A stretch of DNA of 64,000 nt, taken from the NCBI RefSeq assembly GCF_017168235.1, contig NZ_JABFAO010000004.1, positions 982,028 through 1,046,027 of the forward strand. The letters run 5' to 3'. Of the stretch, positions 35,673-44,221 are shown piece by piece. Position 1 is the first letter of the stretch; every line of letters begins with the position of its first letter. The notes beneath the pieces are model-generated. The model was not told where the DNA came from. It worked only from the letters and a program-made list of their open reading frames with translations, and searched no databases. The position numbers were made by a program, and so were the translations under genes. The DNA is from Rhodococcus sp. KRD197. Its GTDB lineage: Bacteria > Actinomycetota > Actinomycetes > Mycobacteriales > Mycobacteriaceae.

Positions 35673-38600
35673 TTTGTCACCTTGGCCTTCCATGAATCGA
35701 AATGACTCAAAACCGCGGTCAAGCGCGGTTGGTAGTTCCATCCTCGGTGGAAGGTTTCGAAGACATGCACGACCTCGTCGCGGTCGAGGTCGTACAACAG
35801 GCTGACCAGCGCATCGAGTTCGGCAATCAGGTCAGACTTCATCGTCTCGTCTGCGACGGAACCGGTTTTGACCCCGACTTCATCGGCCCACTTACGGTAG
35901 CGCTCATCAGTAGCTGCCAGCCGTCCGGCAATTTCGACTACCTGCTTTCGCAAAACACTGTCAGGGTCTGGCCGTGGGACAGGAAGACCATTGAGAATGT
36001 GGAAATTCATGCTGAGCTCAACGACCGTACGCGCGATCCAGTCCAGCGGAATGCTGCACAGGACACCGAGGAGATACGCTTCGTCTCGGCTATCTCCTGA
36101 CGGAAACAAAAAGTACGGCGCTTTATTAGTGGCAACCCGCCCGGCGGGAACCAATACAGCGCGCATCGTCCGGGTATCGGTCGATCGCGATATATCCCTG
36201 AACATGATGCGAGTATTCAGGCACGGCAGAGTGGTCTCATCTTCAATTTGGGATTGAGAGAATTCGGAGAACGCGGACCTTTTCAGTCGTGCCTGTCGGT
36301 GCCGGCGAGATTGGAGCTCGGCCTGTGCATGTTTGGGGTCCGCCCATCCGTAGTAAGTTCCGGTGTCGGGTTGCCATATGTCGAAAGAAGCACCTTTGAA
36401 AACCGGCCATCCGACTGCCTTGGATAGATCTGTCGAAAAATGCTTCTTGTCGTTTGTCGCGTCGAATTCACGTTGAGGACGTGCCCTCCACGATCCTGAA
36501 CGGACGTCGAGCCGCGGGTGTGACCGCATCTTGATGAAGATCGACAGCGCCGCAGCGTCTGGAATTGCAGGGAAAGCTGCGCCGTCGGACCATCCCCGAA
36601 AGTCTTCCGTCGATACTTCCGCACTCCCCAATCCAACTTTCTGTCGATACTCGGAAAGTGAGGCGAACGGCCCGCGAAGCTTAAGCGCACCGGAGTATTG
36701 CTGGCCCTTTCTGATCGTCACCAGGCCAACCGTGTAGCGGTGCTCCATGTCATCGAATACCCATCCTTTAGTGTTGACCAGAAGGGTCACGTCGGAGAAA
36801 GTGCCGTTCGTTAAAATATCTTCACGCCACTCGGCACTGCCCGCAGCGCTGAGAGCGCTTCGCGGTAGGACAACCCCGATCGCACCGTCTTGGCGAAGTG
36901 CCTGCCAGAATCTCCAGGTAAACGCCTTGTACAGGTCTGGATCGCCCGTGCCCATCCCCGGAAACGGGCCCTTGAGAAGAGCGCCGCGCAGCAGACCGGC
37001 CTCAATAATTGCTGCCTCGTACTCGGAGACGAGGTCCGTGCGCGTTTCTTCGAGTTCTGTAATCCGCTCCTTCTGCGCTTTATCTTTCAAACTCTTCAAA
37101 CCAGGGAAGCGAAGTGCCCACCATCCCAGTTTTTCTACGGTGGTTTCTTCCCACGGGGGGTTGCCAAGGAGAACGTCGAAGCCGGGTCGTTCGCGGAGAA
37201 ATACCTCAGGGAAGAGGACGGGAAAATGCGCTGCTTGAAGATGCCTGATCTGTTGCTGCACGTCACTTTTCTTTGCGGCGCGGATCGCAGAGTCCGGGGT
37301 CGCGACCCGACTGATCAATCCCAGCCTGGTGGCAATAGCGGCGTCGAAGATCGCCGAGACGCCGTGTGCGTCCTTCCGTGCCTGAGCATGTGCTTTGGTA
37401 GCTTCTCGGACTTCCTTCTTGGTTGCTTCGGATGTCCTGGCGACCCTCAGTAGTCGTTCGCGCGCGGTGTTCAGTTCTTCGAGGATCTGGTCTTCGAAGA
37501 TGCTGATTGTGCCGTCGCTTGCGTCGGGGTCGAGGATGTCCAACACTTCCTCGACGGTGGCGATTCCGGTCAAGCTATTGCCCACGACCAATCCGTGCGA
37601 CAGTGAGCTCATTGGGAGTCCTGGCACGAATGTGTGGATCCAAATAGCGAGGCGCGCCAGCTCGACGGCAATGAGATTCAAGTCCAAGCCGTAGATGCAT
37701 CGCCGCGCGATTTGCCGGCGCAAGACCGCGCGGGATTCTAGCTCGATGTCGAGTGATTCCGGCCCCAGCGTCTCTTGGGCGGTAACGGTCAGCCGGCGTA
37801 GTTCCTCCGTCACCTCTGGTATCGGGTGATTCGCAAGAAACGTCGCGAACCGGTTTTCGATGCGGTCTATTGCTGCTACCAGGAAGTGTCCGGATCCCAT
37901 CGCGAGGTCGGCTACGCGGAAATCAAAGAACTTGTCGGCGGCCCGAGCGCCGTCACCTTGCTCAAGCAGGAGCGCAATGGCCTCAAGATGCGCAGTGAGG
38001 GCTGGTTCGAGAGATGCGTCGAGCAGGTGCTCGACGGCGAACGCTTTGGTGAAGTAGGAGCCGGACGCTTTTCGTGAGCCGGAGGCATTGTGGAAGTACA
38101 CCTGGCCCGATGGGATCTCGACCATGTCCGAGGACTTCGCAGGTAGATAGGCACCCGTCTTGGGGTCGACTGTCAGATCATGCGGCGCGACACTCAATGA
38201 TGATTCGAGAAGGCCTTCATAGATCGTGCCGAACTCGCGTACAGACAATGATCGAAAGTCGACGGGACCGAACGTTCCGTCTTCTCCGGTGTCTACGACG
38301 AGCGCTTTGAGAGCTGGGCCGATCTCGTCGTTGGTCAGTCGCATCGCGGCTATGGCCTTGCCCGATGGGTGCACCTCGTCACTTGCGAAGAGACCACCGT
38401 TGTATGCCGGCACACCCCACTCTTTGTTTCCGTCGTCGACCGCGCGCCAGATCGCCAGGAGGTCGTCCCACCGGTCGGTGGCCGCCGGGTCGAACGTCAT
38501 GTCTGGGTTCTCGGCCAGTTCGCGTGCGGTGGTCTTAAGGGCTTTCTTGGTGTATCGAGGGTTGCGTTGGTAGGGGAGCAGGCCACGGTCTTCTGCGTAG

Positions 38601-39706
38601 GAGACGAAGAGAAGTCGGAACAAGATGATCAGGGTTTGGTGGTAGGCCTCCCCGAGATCAGCCTCCGATGTGGCACCCATCCGGTTCGCGACAGCCACTG
38701 CCAGTTGAGGGACCACGTCGACGTAGACCCGGTCGCGGAGCCGCTTTCCGAGTGCGGCGGCGTGATCGGACGAGGCGTCGAGTATCGCGGAGACGCTGCC
38801 GTTGGAGCTCAGTGCATTGGACGAAAAGAGTAAAGGAAGGTATGCCGCATCGCTGTCGGCGAGCAACGCCAAGTCCAGTTCCGTGAATGTCTCTGCCTGA
38901 CCCTTCCGCCCGACGCCGACGTCGGGTTTGGCGGGATAGAGCCGAATCTGTGTCCCTCTGGTGATGACCAGCCAAGGCAAGCCTTGTTGTTGGGCAATAG
39001 CCAGACCTTGCGCGACCGGCGATACTGCGCCAAAGCGAGCTGTTGGACGATCAAATACCTCGTGGTCATCGAGCAGAACGGCTACTGCGCGGTGGGTATC
39101 GTTCGACATCAGGATCAGCGCAACAGATCCGTGGGGCGTCGCCTTGTATCCCAGGCCGCGAATCAGATCGGTTCCGCGCTGCCGCAGTAGTGCGCTTCCC
39201 TTGTCGCGTTCACTCTGCCAATCCGGTCGTGTAGGAACACCTGCCCTCAGTTCGTGAGAGGCGAATAATCCAGCGTTGGTAAGGCCGGCAACCAGTTGAT
39301 CTTTTTGTCCGATCAGCAGCCGATGGAAGGCGCGTTCAGCGTTGGCCTGGTCTGGCGCAGAGAGCGCGGCCGCGCAAATCCTCTCGACCTGCGATAGGTC
39401 TAAGTCAGTCAAGACGACAGGGTCGTCCTTAGTGCCACACACAGCAGCTTTGTAAGTTCCGTCGACAACGTAAGCAACAACGAGAACGACCGGCGCTGCC
39501 CGACGTCCCCATCTGATGGACCACAACCGACGAACCTCGTCGACTTTGGGTCTAATCGCCGCAGAGGCCACCGCGATTTCCAATGCGTCGATGCCGTCCG
39601 CGATGAGCACTCTGTCAGTAACGAGCGACACCGGGGCACCGGTTGGCTTCGTCCACGGGATTTCACGGACATCCGCGTCACCGAGGAACTGCTCGAAGTC
39701 GCTCAC
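35669..39706 (-). CDS. Large adenine-specific DNA methyltransferase (Eco57I/PglX-like)
   Basis: A 1345-residue class I methyltransferase. Motif X-like YFTKAFAVEHLL leads to motif I VADLAMGSGHFLVAA near residue 600, IYGLDLNLIAVELARLAIW next, and motif IV LLGNPPWEET near 848. The long C-terminal part (850-1345) should hold the target recognition domain, and its DNA (about 35.9-37.1 kb) looks more A/T-rich than the flanks. Size and NPPW motif fit PglX, DISARM DrmMI and type IIG enzymes. No PD-(D/E)xK nuclease site was recognised at the N-terminus. GTG 39706 has GGAGG five bases upstream. It is coupled to the PLD-helicase gene by a four-base overlap. Confidence 0.88.
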   Translation of the reverse strand: MSDFEQFLGDADVREIPWTKPTGAPVSLVTDRVLIADGIDALEIAVASAAIRPKVDEVRRLWSIRWGRRAAPVVLVVAYVVDGTYKAAVCGTKDDPVVLTDLDLSQVERICAAALSAPDQANAERAFHRLLIGQKDQLVAGLTNAGLFASHELRAGVPTRPDWQSERDKGSALLRQRGTDLIRGLGYKATPHGSVALILMSNDTHRAVAVLLDDHEVFDRPTARFGAVSPVAQGLAIAQQQGLPWLVITRGTQIRLYPAKPDVGVGRKGQAETFTELDLALLADSDAAYLPLLFSSNALSSNGSVSAILDASSDHAAALGKRLRDRVYVDVVPQLAVAVANRMGATSEADLGEAYHQTLIILFRLLFVSYAEDRGLLPYQRNPRYTKKALKTTARELAENPDMTFDPAATDRWDDLLAIWRAVDDGNKEWGVPAYNGGLFASDEVHPSGKAIAAMRLTNDEIGPALKALVVDTGEDGTFGPVDFRSLSVREFGTIYEGLLESSLSVAPHDLTVDPKTGAYLPAKSSDMVEIPSGQVYFHNASGSRKASGSYFTKAFAVEHLLDASLEPALTAHLEAIALLLEQGDGARAADKFFDFRVADLAMGSGHFLVAAIDRIENRFATFLANHPIPEVTEELRRLTVTAQETLGPESLDIELESRAVLRRQIARRCIYGLDLNLIAVELARLAIWIHTFVPGLPMSSLSHGLVVGNSLTGIATVEEVLDILDPDASDGTISIFEDQILEELNTARERLLRVARTSEATKKEVREATKAHAQARKDAHGVSAIFDAAIATRLGLISRVATPDSAIRAAKKSDVQQQIRHLQAAHFPVLFPEVFLRERPGFDVLLGNPPWEETTVEKLGWWALRFPGLKSLKDKAQKERITELEETRTDLVSEYEAAIIEAGLLRGALLKGPFPGMGTGDPDLYKAFTWRFWQALRQDGAIGVVLPRSALSAAGSAEWREDILTNGTFSDVTLLVNTKGWVFDDMEHRYTVGLVTIRKGQQYSGALKLRGPFASLSEYRQKVGLGSAEVSTEDFRGWSDGAAFPAIPDAAALSIFIKMRSHPRLDVRSGSWRARPQREFDATNDKKHFSTDLSKAVGWPVFKGASFDIWQPDTGTYYGWADPKHAQAELQSRRHRQARLKRSAFSEFSQSQIEDETTLPCLNTRIMFRDISRSTDTRTMRAVLVPAGRVATNKAPYFLFPSGDSRDEAYLLGVLCSIPLDWIARTVVELSMNFHILNGLPVPRPDPDSVLRKQVVEIAGRLAATDERYRKWADEVGVKTGSVADETMKSDLIAELDALVSLLYDLDRDEVVHVFETFHRGWNYQPRLTAVLSHFDSWKAKVTK

Positions 39707-40186
39707 TAAGCCTCCGTGGGGGTTACTTCAATCACGAGATCAACGTTGTCGACCCTAGTTTGCGGAGGTCGAACGAAGAGTGATCGGCCCATATGCAGCG
39801 TGGCCGACAGGCCATACTGGTGCTCATCACAGCTGACATCTCGTGATGTGCAGCATCCCAACGGCCGCAGAAGTGGCCCAGAGAGAACGGTAAAAATTGG
39901 GCGAGTGGAGGACGGTCACGCGGACTCGCTACCTGGATTCACGTTCTTCCCGTACGAGGCCGGGTCCAGATCGAGCGGTCCGTGGCGGGTAGAGAGGCAT
40001 AAGCAGTTGCTCTGGCATGAGGTCGGCGAAGCGAGGGTGTAATCGAAGAGTGGTTCTTTTCGTGTCGGTGGCCTTGGGCATACTTGGCACCAAGTGCAGC
40101 GACCGTCATCAGGCGTCGCATCTGGGCGACACTTACTCGGAGATCCTCACGGGGATGCACCGGCCGGTGACGACGATCGGAAAGAT
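39707..40186. other. Intergenic region between methyltransferase and CBASS genes
   Basis: About 480 bases between the divergent methyltransferase and SLATT genes, expected to carry both promoters. The most distinct element is the inverted repeat ACTTGG-ca-CCAAGT (40082-40095), a possible operator about 90 bases before the SLATT start. Frames through the region look like shadows. Confidence 0.4.
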
Positions 40187-40801
40187 GTGGCAGAAGAGAC
40201 GGAGCCTGGCTATACAGGTCAGGCTGGAGAGGACTCGTACTTGCTAGCGCAGGTACGAGAGTCCTTCGGTCGCGTGGTCTACAGCCACAAAACCCGCGAA
40301 AAGCAGGCCGACATTTGCTTCACGAAGCACCGGTGGCAGCAGGGTGTCCTTATTGCGCTCACGGCTGTCAGCTCCGGCACCTTCCTGGTCGCGGTGGTCG
40401 GCCTATTCGGAGACTCGGCACTTACCAGTCTGGTCACATCGTTCATCGCGCTCCTGGTGACCTGGATCAGCCTTGGGGCCAAGAATTTCAGGTTCGCGGA
40501 CGAATCCGACGCCCATCGCGGCGTCGCCTCCCAGCTCTGGGACATCCGTGAGTCTTACATCTCCTTGATCTCCGACCTGATGTCCGGCGGCATCTCCGAT
40601 GAGCAGGCCAGGACTCGGCGCGACGAGCTCCAGGAGGCCACCCGCGGCGCTTACGCCGACTCTCCTAGGACGACCTCGAAGGCATACACACGGGCGCAAG
40701 AAGGACTCAAGCACAACGAGGAGATGACCTTCTCTGGCAACGAGATCGACCTGTTCCTCCCCGAAGCGCTTCGTCTCAGTCGGGGCGAGGCACGATCGTG
40801 A
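40187..40801 (+). CDS. SLATT-domain membrane effector (CBASS)
   Basis: A protein of about 204 residues. A basic helix (SHKTREKQADICFTKHRWQQ) leads into two adjacent transmembrane helices (GVLIALTAVSSGTFLVAVVGL and LTSLVTSFIALLVTWISLGA), then a long soluble helical tail (SQLWDIRESYISLISDLM). This is the SLATT pattern: predicted pore-forming effectors that depolarise or permeabilise the membrane when a linked nucleotide cyclase signals infection. The start is uncertain. GTG 40187 has GGAAAG just upstream; the frame is open to GTG 40094. The stop overlaps the cyclase start as GTGA. Confidence 0.85.
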   Translation: MAEETEPGYTGQAGEDSYLLAQVRESFGRVVYSHKTREKQADICFTKHRWQQGVLIALTAVSSGTFLVAVVGLFGDSALTSLVTSFIALLVTWISLGAKNFRFADESDAHRGVASQLWDIRESYISLISDLMSGGISDEQARTRRDELQEATRGAYADSPRTTSKAYTRAQEGLKHNEEMTFSGNEIDLFLPEALRLSRGEARS

Positions 40802-42099
40802 AGACATCGGAAATCTTCGACGCGTTACTCGCGAACCTCAAAGTCGGCGGCACGGCGGCGTCGGTTGGGGCGCGCAGAGACGAAATTACGAAGTCGCTGA
40901 ACAAGGACTTCCGGTCCAAGGACGGCGACACCGCCCACAAGTTGATGGTCGGCTCCTACGGCCGGCACACCGCCGTCAAAGGTGTTTCCGATCTCGATAT
41001 GATTTACATCCTCCCTTCCGATATCCGGACCGATTACAGCAGTGAATCCGGTCCGCGAAGGATGCTCGAGCGCGTCCGGGACGACCTGAAGGCTCGCTAC
41101 TCGAACACCGACATCCGCGTCGATCAGTGCGTTGTGCGCGTGCAATTCACGAGCAACGCTTTCAAGTTTGAGGTCCAGCCAGCGTTCGAGAACTCTGATG
41201 GCAGTTTCGATTACCCGGACACAGCCGCTGGAAGTTGGAAGGTCACCAAGCCTCGCGCCGAGATCGAGGCCACAAAGGCGTGCAACGACCGCACGTCGAC
41301 GAATATGCGGCATCTTGCGAGGATGGCCCGAGCGTGGAAGAACGCTAACGGTGTAGGTATCGGCGGCCTGCTCATTGACACACTGGTGCATCGGTTCTTC
41401 GCCCAGACCACTGACTACGACTCGGCTGGGAGTGGATCGTTCGATTTGATGGTCCGCGACTTCTTCGGCTTCCTCCACCAGGAGCCGGACAAGGACTTTT
41501 ACCTGGCACTGGGCAGTAGCCAGCGAGTAAAGGTCAAGGCGCGGTTCCAGCCGAAAGCCAAGAAGGCGTACAACCGTTGCCTCGAAGCGATCGCTGAAGA
41601 GGGCAAAACTTCGGCGAACAAGAAGTGGCGCGAGGTCTTTGGAACATCAGTGCCACTCAAGGCCGTCGTCGAATCGGCTCGCTCTTTCGACAACACCGAA
41701 GAGTTTGTCGAGCAGAAGTACCCGATCGACGTCCAGTACATGCTCGCAATTGACTGCACCGTTGCCCAAAACGGTTGGCGTCCGGCATCCCTGCGCGAGA
41801 TGCTCCACGCCAAATCTCTGCTTCTGCCCAACAAGGAATTGGACTTCACCATCGCCGAGTGCGACGTTCCTGGTTCATACGATGTCCGTTGGAAAGTGCT
41901 CAACCAAGGTGATGAAGCCGAGCGTCGGAACCAAATTCGCGGGCAGATCGTCGAGCCGAACCGCGTGACCGGCAGGCACGAACGCACCTCCTTCCGCGGC
42001 GAGCATGTGGTCGAATGCTATGTGGTACAGGATGGAGTAGTGGTCGCACGGGACCGCATTGACGTGCCGATCAGCGCGACGCCTGGTGCTTCCGCCTAG
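40798..42099 (+). CDS. CBASS CD-NTase (SMODS nucleotidyltransferase) with AGS-C sensor domain
   Basis: A 433-residue cGAS/DncV-like nucleotidyltransferase. The active site is clear: GSYGRHT at 52-58, SDLDM with D65 and D67, and E115 in FKFEVQPAF as third acidic ligand. The helical domain follows (NMRHLARMARAWKN). The last ~90 residues (CDVPGSYDVRWKVLNQGDEA to VVARDRIDVPI) match the AGS-C sensor domain, a beta-rich module often fused to or found beside these enzymes. It is coupled to the SLATT gene by a four-base overlap. On infection it would make a cyclic oligonucleotide that opens the SLATT effector. No cap genes (E1/E2, HORMA, TRIP13) are adjacent, so this is a type I, effector-plus-cyclase system. 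Confidence 0.93.
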   Translation: MKTSEIFDALLANLKVGGTAASVGARRDEITKSLNKDFRSKDGDTAHKLMVGSYGRHTAVKGVSDLDMIYILPSDIRTDYSSESGPRRMLERVRDDLKARYSNTDIRVDQCVVRVQFTSNAFKFEVQPAFENSDGSFDYPDTAAGSWKVTKPRAEIEATKACNDRTSTNMRHLARMARAWKNANGVGIGGLLIDTLVHRFFAQTTDYDSAGSGSFDLMVRDFFGFLHQEPDKDFYLALGSSQRVKVKARFQPKAKKAYNRCLEAIAEEGKTSANKKWREVFGTSVPLKAVVESARSFDNTEEFVEQKYPIDVQYMLAIDCTVAQNGWRPASLREMLHAKSLLLPNKELDFTIAECDVPGSYDVRWKVLNQGDEAERRNQIRGQIVEPNRVTGRHERTSFRGEHVVECYVVQDGVVVARDRIDVPISATPGASA

Positions 42100-43234
42100 T
42101 TGATACCGCCTTGACGCGCAGGGGACCGGCAGTCCGACCTGGCGTCAGATAGGGAGGCGCAAGGAAGCCATCGAGCGTGACCGAATCGGGCATCGGGTGC
42201 GATTCGTGTCCGCTAGTTTGTGTCATCTTTACCGGACGGCATCGGCCTGACGCGCGTCGATCCGACGCGACTGGCCAAGTTACGATCCTTGGTGCGTTTG
42301 CTGGAGAGAGCGCGCGGGGCAGCTGCCATCCTCGCCACGGATTCGTCGGAGCTCAGTTACCACGAGCGCGCCTCTTCAATTGCTCTGTTGAACGCCTCGC
42401 AGACGCCGTCTTCGTCGATGAGCCGGGATCAAACCACACCGCGTCGAGCTTGCCAGTTTTTCGATCGACTGCACACGTTTCACGAGCGAACGAGTTGCGC
42501 TGCCAACGCGCGGCTGTCCAGGTATTTCTACAACGACATTCATTACCGATAACAGATATTATGACGTATGCGCTGCTCACAACCGCTACAGCGCTGAATA
42601 CGTTCGGTATCAAGATCAGTTCAAGCTGAGTTCAGAACCTTCCGCTGAAGTCGGCCGAGAGCGAATTTGTCCGTCAGCTCACGCCGTTCCAGTGGTGTGG
42701 GCGACGACCGAACAATCCACCCGAGCGGCGAATTGAAGTACAGCGTCACCGCGAGGTTGCCGCCTCTACTGGCCACGCAGGGCAACACGACGTCCTCTGC
42801 CGGCGCTGCTGCCTCGTAAGTGACCGCAATGATCGTCGTGGCTTTGCCGCACCGTCGCCTATCCGATGTTCGGAATGCCGCCCGGGCCGCAAACAGGAGT
42901 TGTGTCGATGGGTTGCGTCCTGACATTGGAACCGATCGAGTAGATAAAATGCCCGTGCCTGACCTGCGGACATACGTGGTTCGACGAGACCCACAGGGAA
43001 GAGGAGTTCAAGTTTTGACAAGCCGCTGTGTGTAAAGGCGGGGACGTCTCGGTGGCGGGCCTATGAGGCACCGAAGGCCGACCCCAGCAGCCCCTGGCGT
43101 TGCGCTGGCCCAGTAGCACAGACCAGACGCAGGCTGAGGTCGTCTCCCCGATCGAACCGCTGTTTCTCGGTAGTATCAAGATTCGGGTGTCGTACGGCCT
43201 CGCCCTTGTCAGATCGATCCGTGGGAGGCGGTCA
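42100..43234. other. Long region without a confident gene (1.1 kb)
   Basis: It lies between the CBASS operon and the GIY-YIG gene. Three frames here (42177-42629 plus, 42220-42552 plus, 42621-42926 minus) have no ribosome site or recognisable domain. Base composition is uneven, with AT-rich patches near 42535-42620, consistent with decayed genes. The frame at 42220 (LTRVDPTRLAKLRSLVRLLE) is helical and partly protein-like but stops early. I see no insertion sequence, tRNA or terminator. Confidence 0.4.
42621..42926 (-). CDS. Possible small hypothetical protein
   Basis: The downstream part of this 101-codon frame (AVTYEAAAPAEDVVLPCVAS, then LAVTLYFNSPLGWIVRSS) reads like a beta-rich protein and ends in a plausible basic helix. 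No Shine-Dalgarno sequence supports the start, and the first 25 codons look non-coding. It may be the 3' remnant of a larger gene. Kept only as a low-confidence call. Confidence 0.25.
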   Translation of the reverse strand: MSGRNPSTQLLFAARAAFRTSDRRRCGKATTIIAVTYEAAAPAEDVVLPCVASRGGNLAVTLYFNSPLGWIVRSSPTPLERRELTDKFALGRLQRKVLNSA

Positions 43235-44083
43235 TCAGGTGGTGTGGACGGCGGGATATCGGCCCCGCAGCGTTGCCAGCGTCGTCTTTCCGGATTCTTC
43301 CTCGACTGCCCAAAAATCCCAGCCATTGACTGCACCGCCGTCCTTGGCCGCGCTCGCAGCGGCGCTCGGCGTGGGGTATTCGGTTCCGTTGAACCCGATC
43401 CCACCGCCGTCGAGGATTGTTGCGCTCGCCGGCCAAGCACCGTTTGTTGAGGTCAATGTCGTTCCGCCGGACACGAGACCCGTTGCGATGAGGTGGGAGA
43501 CCGTGATGCCGTGGAAACGACTTGTCCGGGTTCTGCCGGTTTCGGAGGTACTGATGCCGGAGTCATCAGCGGTGGCTGGATTATGCCCGAGCAGCCGCAG
43601 GACACGGCTGACCGGCAACACACAGGCTTCCAACGTCGCGCGATCGAAAGCCGGCAACGTTTCGTCGCTGGGTCTCACGCCGTTGCTCAGCTGCGCGTTC
43701 TCTGCTGCGTTCAACAGGTCGTAAAGCCTGCCTTCGAGCCACGCGACCTGCGCCGAGTTAAAGCTGTGCGTGGTGTCTCGCTGGATCAGCAAAGCCCTAC
43801 GCCAATGGTCTTTGGATTTGAGATGCGACATCAGGCGTGTACGGATGCCACCGGGAGCGGCCATCCCGACGTAGCACCCCCATTTCCCGTCGGCGTCGAC
43901 AGGATCGAGCAGCACGTAGTTGCCGGGCCGGTCCCACTCGGGACCGAGCCGCGAGACGTAACTACGTTCGACGACCGCAAGTCGAAGCGCAGCGTGAGAG
44001 TCGTACATCACGATGGGATCAACCACCGTTTCCGGGAGCAGAACTGTCACAGGCAGATAGTCGGTTTCGGATGCAGGCACCAT
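43235..44083 (-). CDS. GIY-YIG nuclease-like protein with DUF4357 domain
   Basis: A 282-residue protein. The N-terminal half has a GIY-YIG-type arrangement: NYVLLDPVDADGKWGCYVG near residues 55-73 (Y-V-L in place of G-I-Y), then IRTRLMSHLKSKDHW with an arginine and histidine, and a glutamate in AQVAWLEGRLYDLL. The C-terminal ~75 residues match DUF4357: LTSTNGAWPASATILDGGGI, YPTPSAAASAA and NGWDFWAVEEESG. This combination is common beside restriction and defence genes. Whether the nuclease is active is unclear because the GIY half-motif is altered. Confidence 0.8.
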   Translation of the reverse strand: MVPASETDYLPVTVLLPETVVDPIVMYDSHAALRLAVVERSYVSRLGPEWDRPGNYVLLDPVDADGKWGCYVGMAAPGGIRTRLMSHLKSKDHWRRALLIQRDTTHSFNSAQVAWLEGRLYDLLNAAENAQLSNGVRPSDETLPAFDRATLEACVLPVSRVLRLLGHNPATADDSGISTSETGRTRTSRFHGITVSHLIATGLVSGGTTLTSTNGAWPASATILDGGGIGFNGTEYPTPSAAASAAKDGGAVNGWDFWAVEEESGKTTLATLRGRYPAVHTT

Positions 44084-44221
44084 GTCAGTATTGCCGAACG
44101 ATCATGATCACGATCACGGTTACGGACAGCCGGGTTCGTCAGCTTGCTGAGGCCAAGGCGCTTCTAGATCGGCGCACGTGAGGAATTGGTGCGAGCTCGA
44201 AATATGGAAAAGGTGCAGTGA

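Noticed and set aside
32286..39706. Complete DISARM or BREX system
   Set aside because: No DUF1998 (drmB), drmA helicase, pglZ, brxC or brxL gene is present nearby. Only the helicase-methylase pair can be supported.
44104..44181. 25-codon frame (MITITVTDSRVRQLAEAKALL...) before the ThyX-like gene
   Set aside because: Reads plausibly but has no ribosome site and is too short to separate from chance or a gene remnant.
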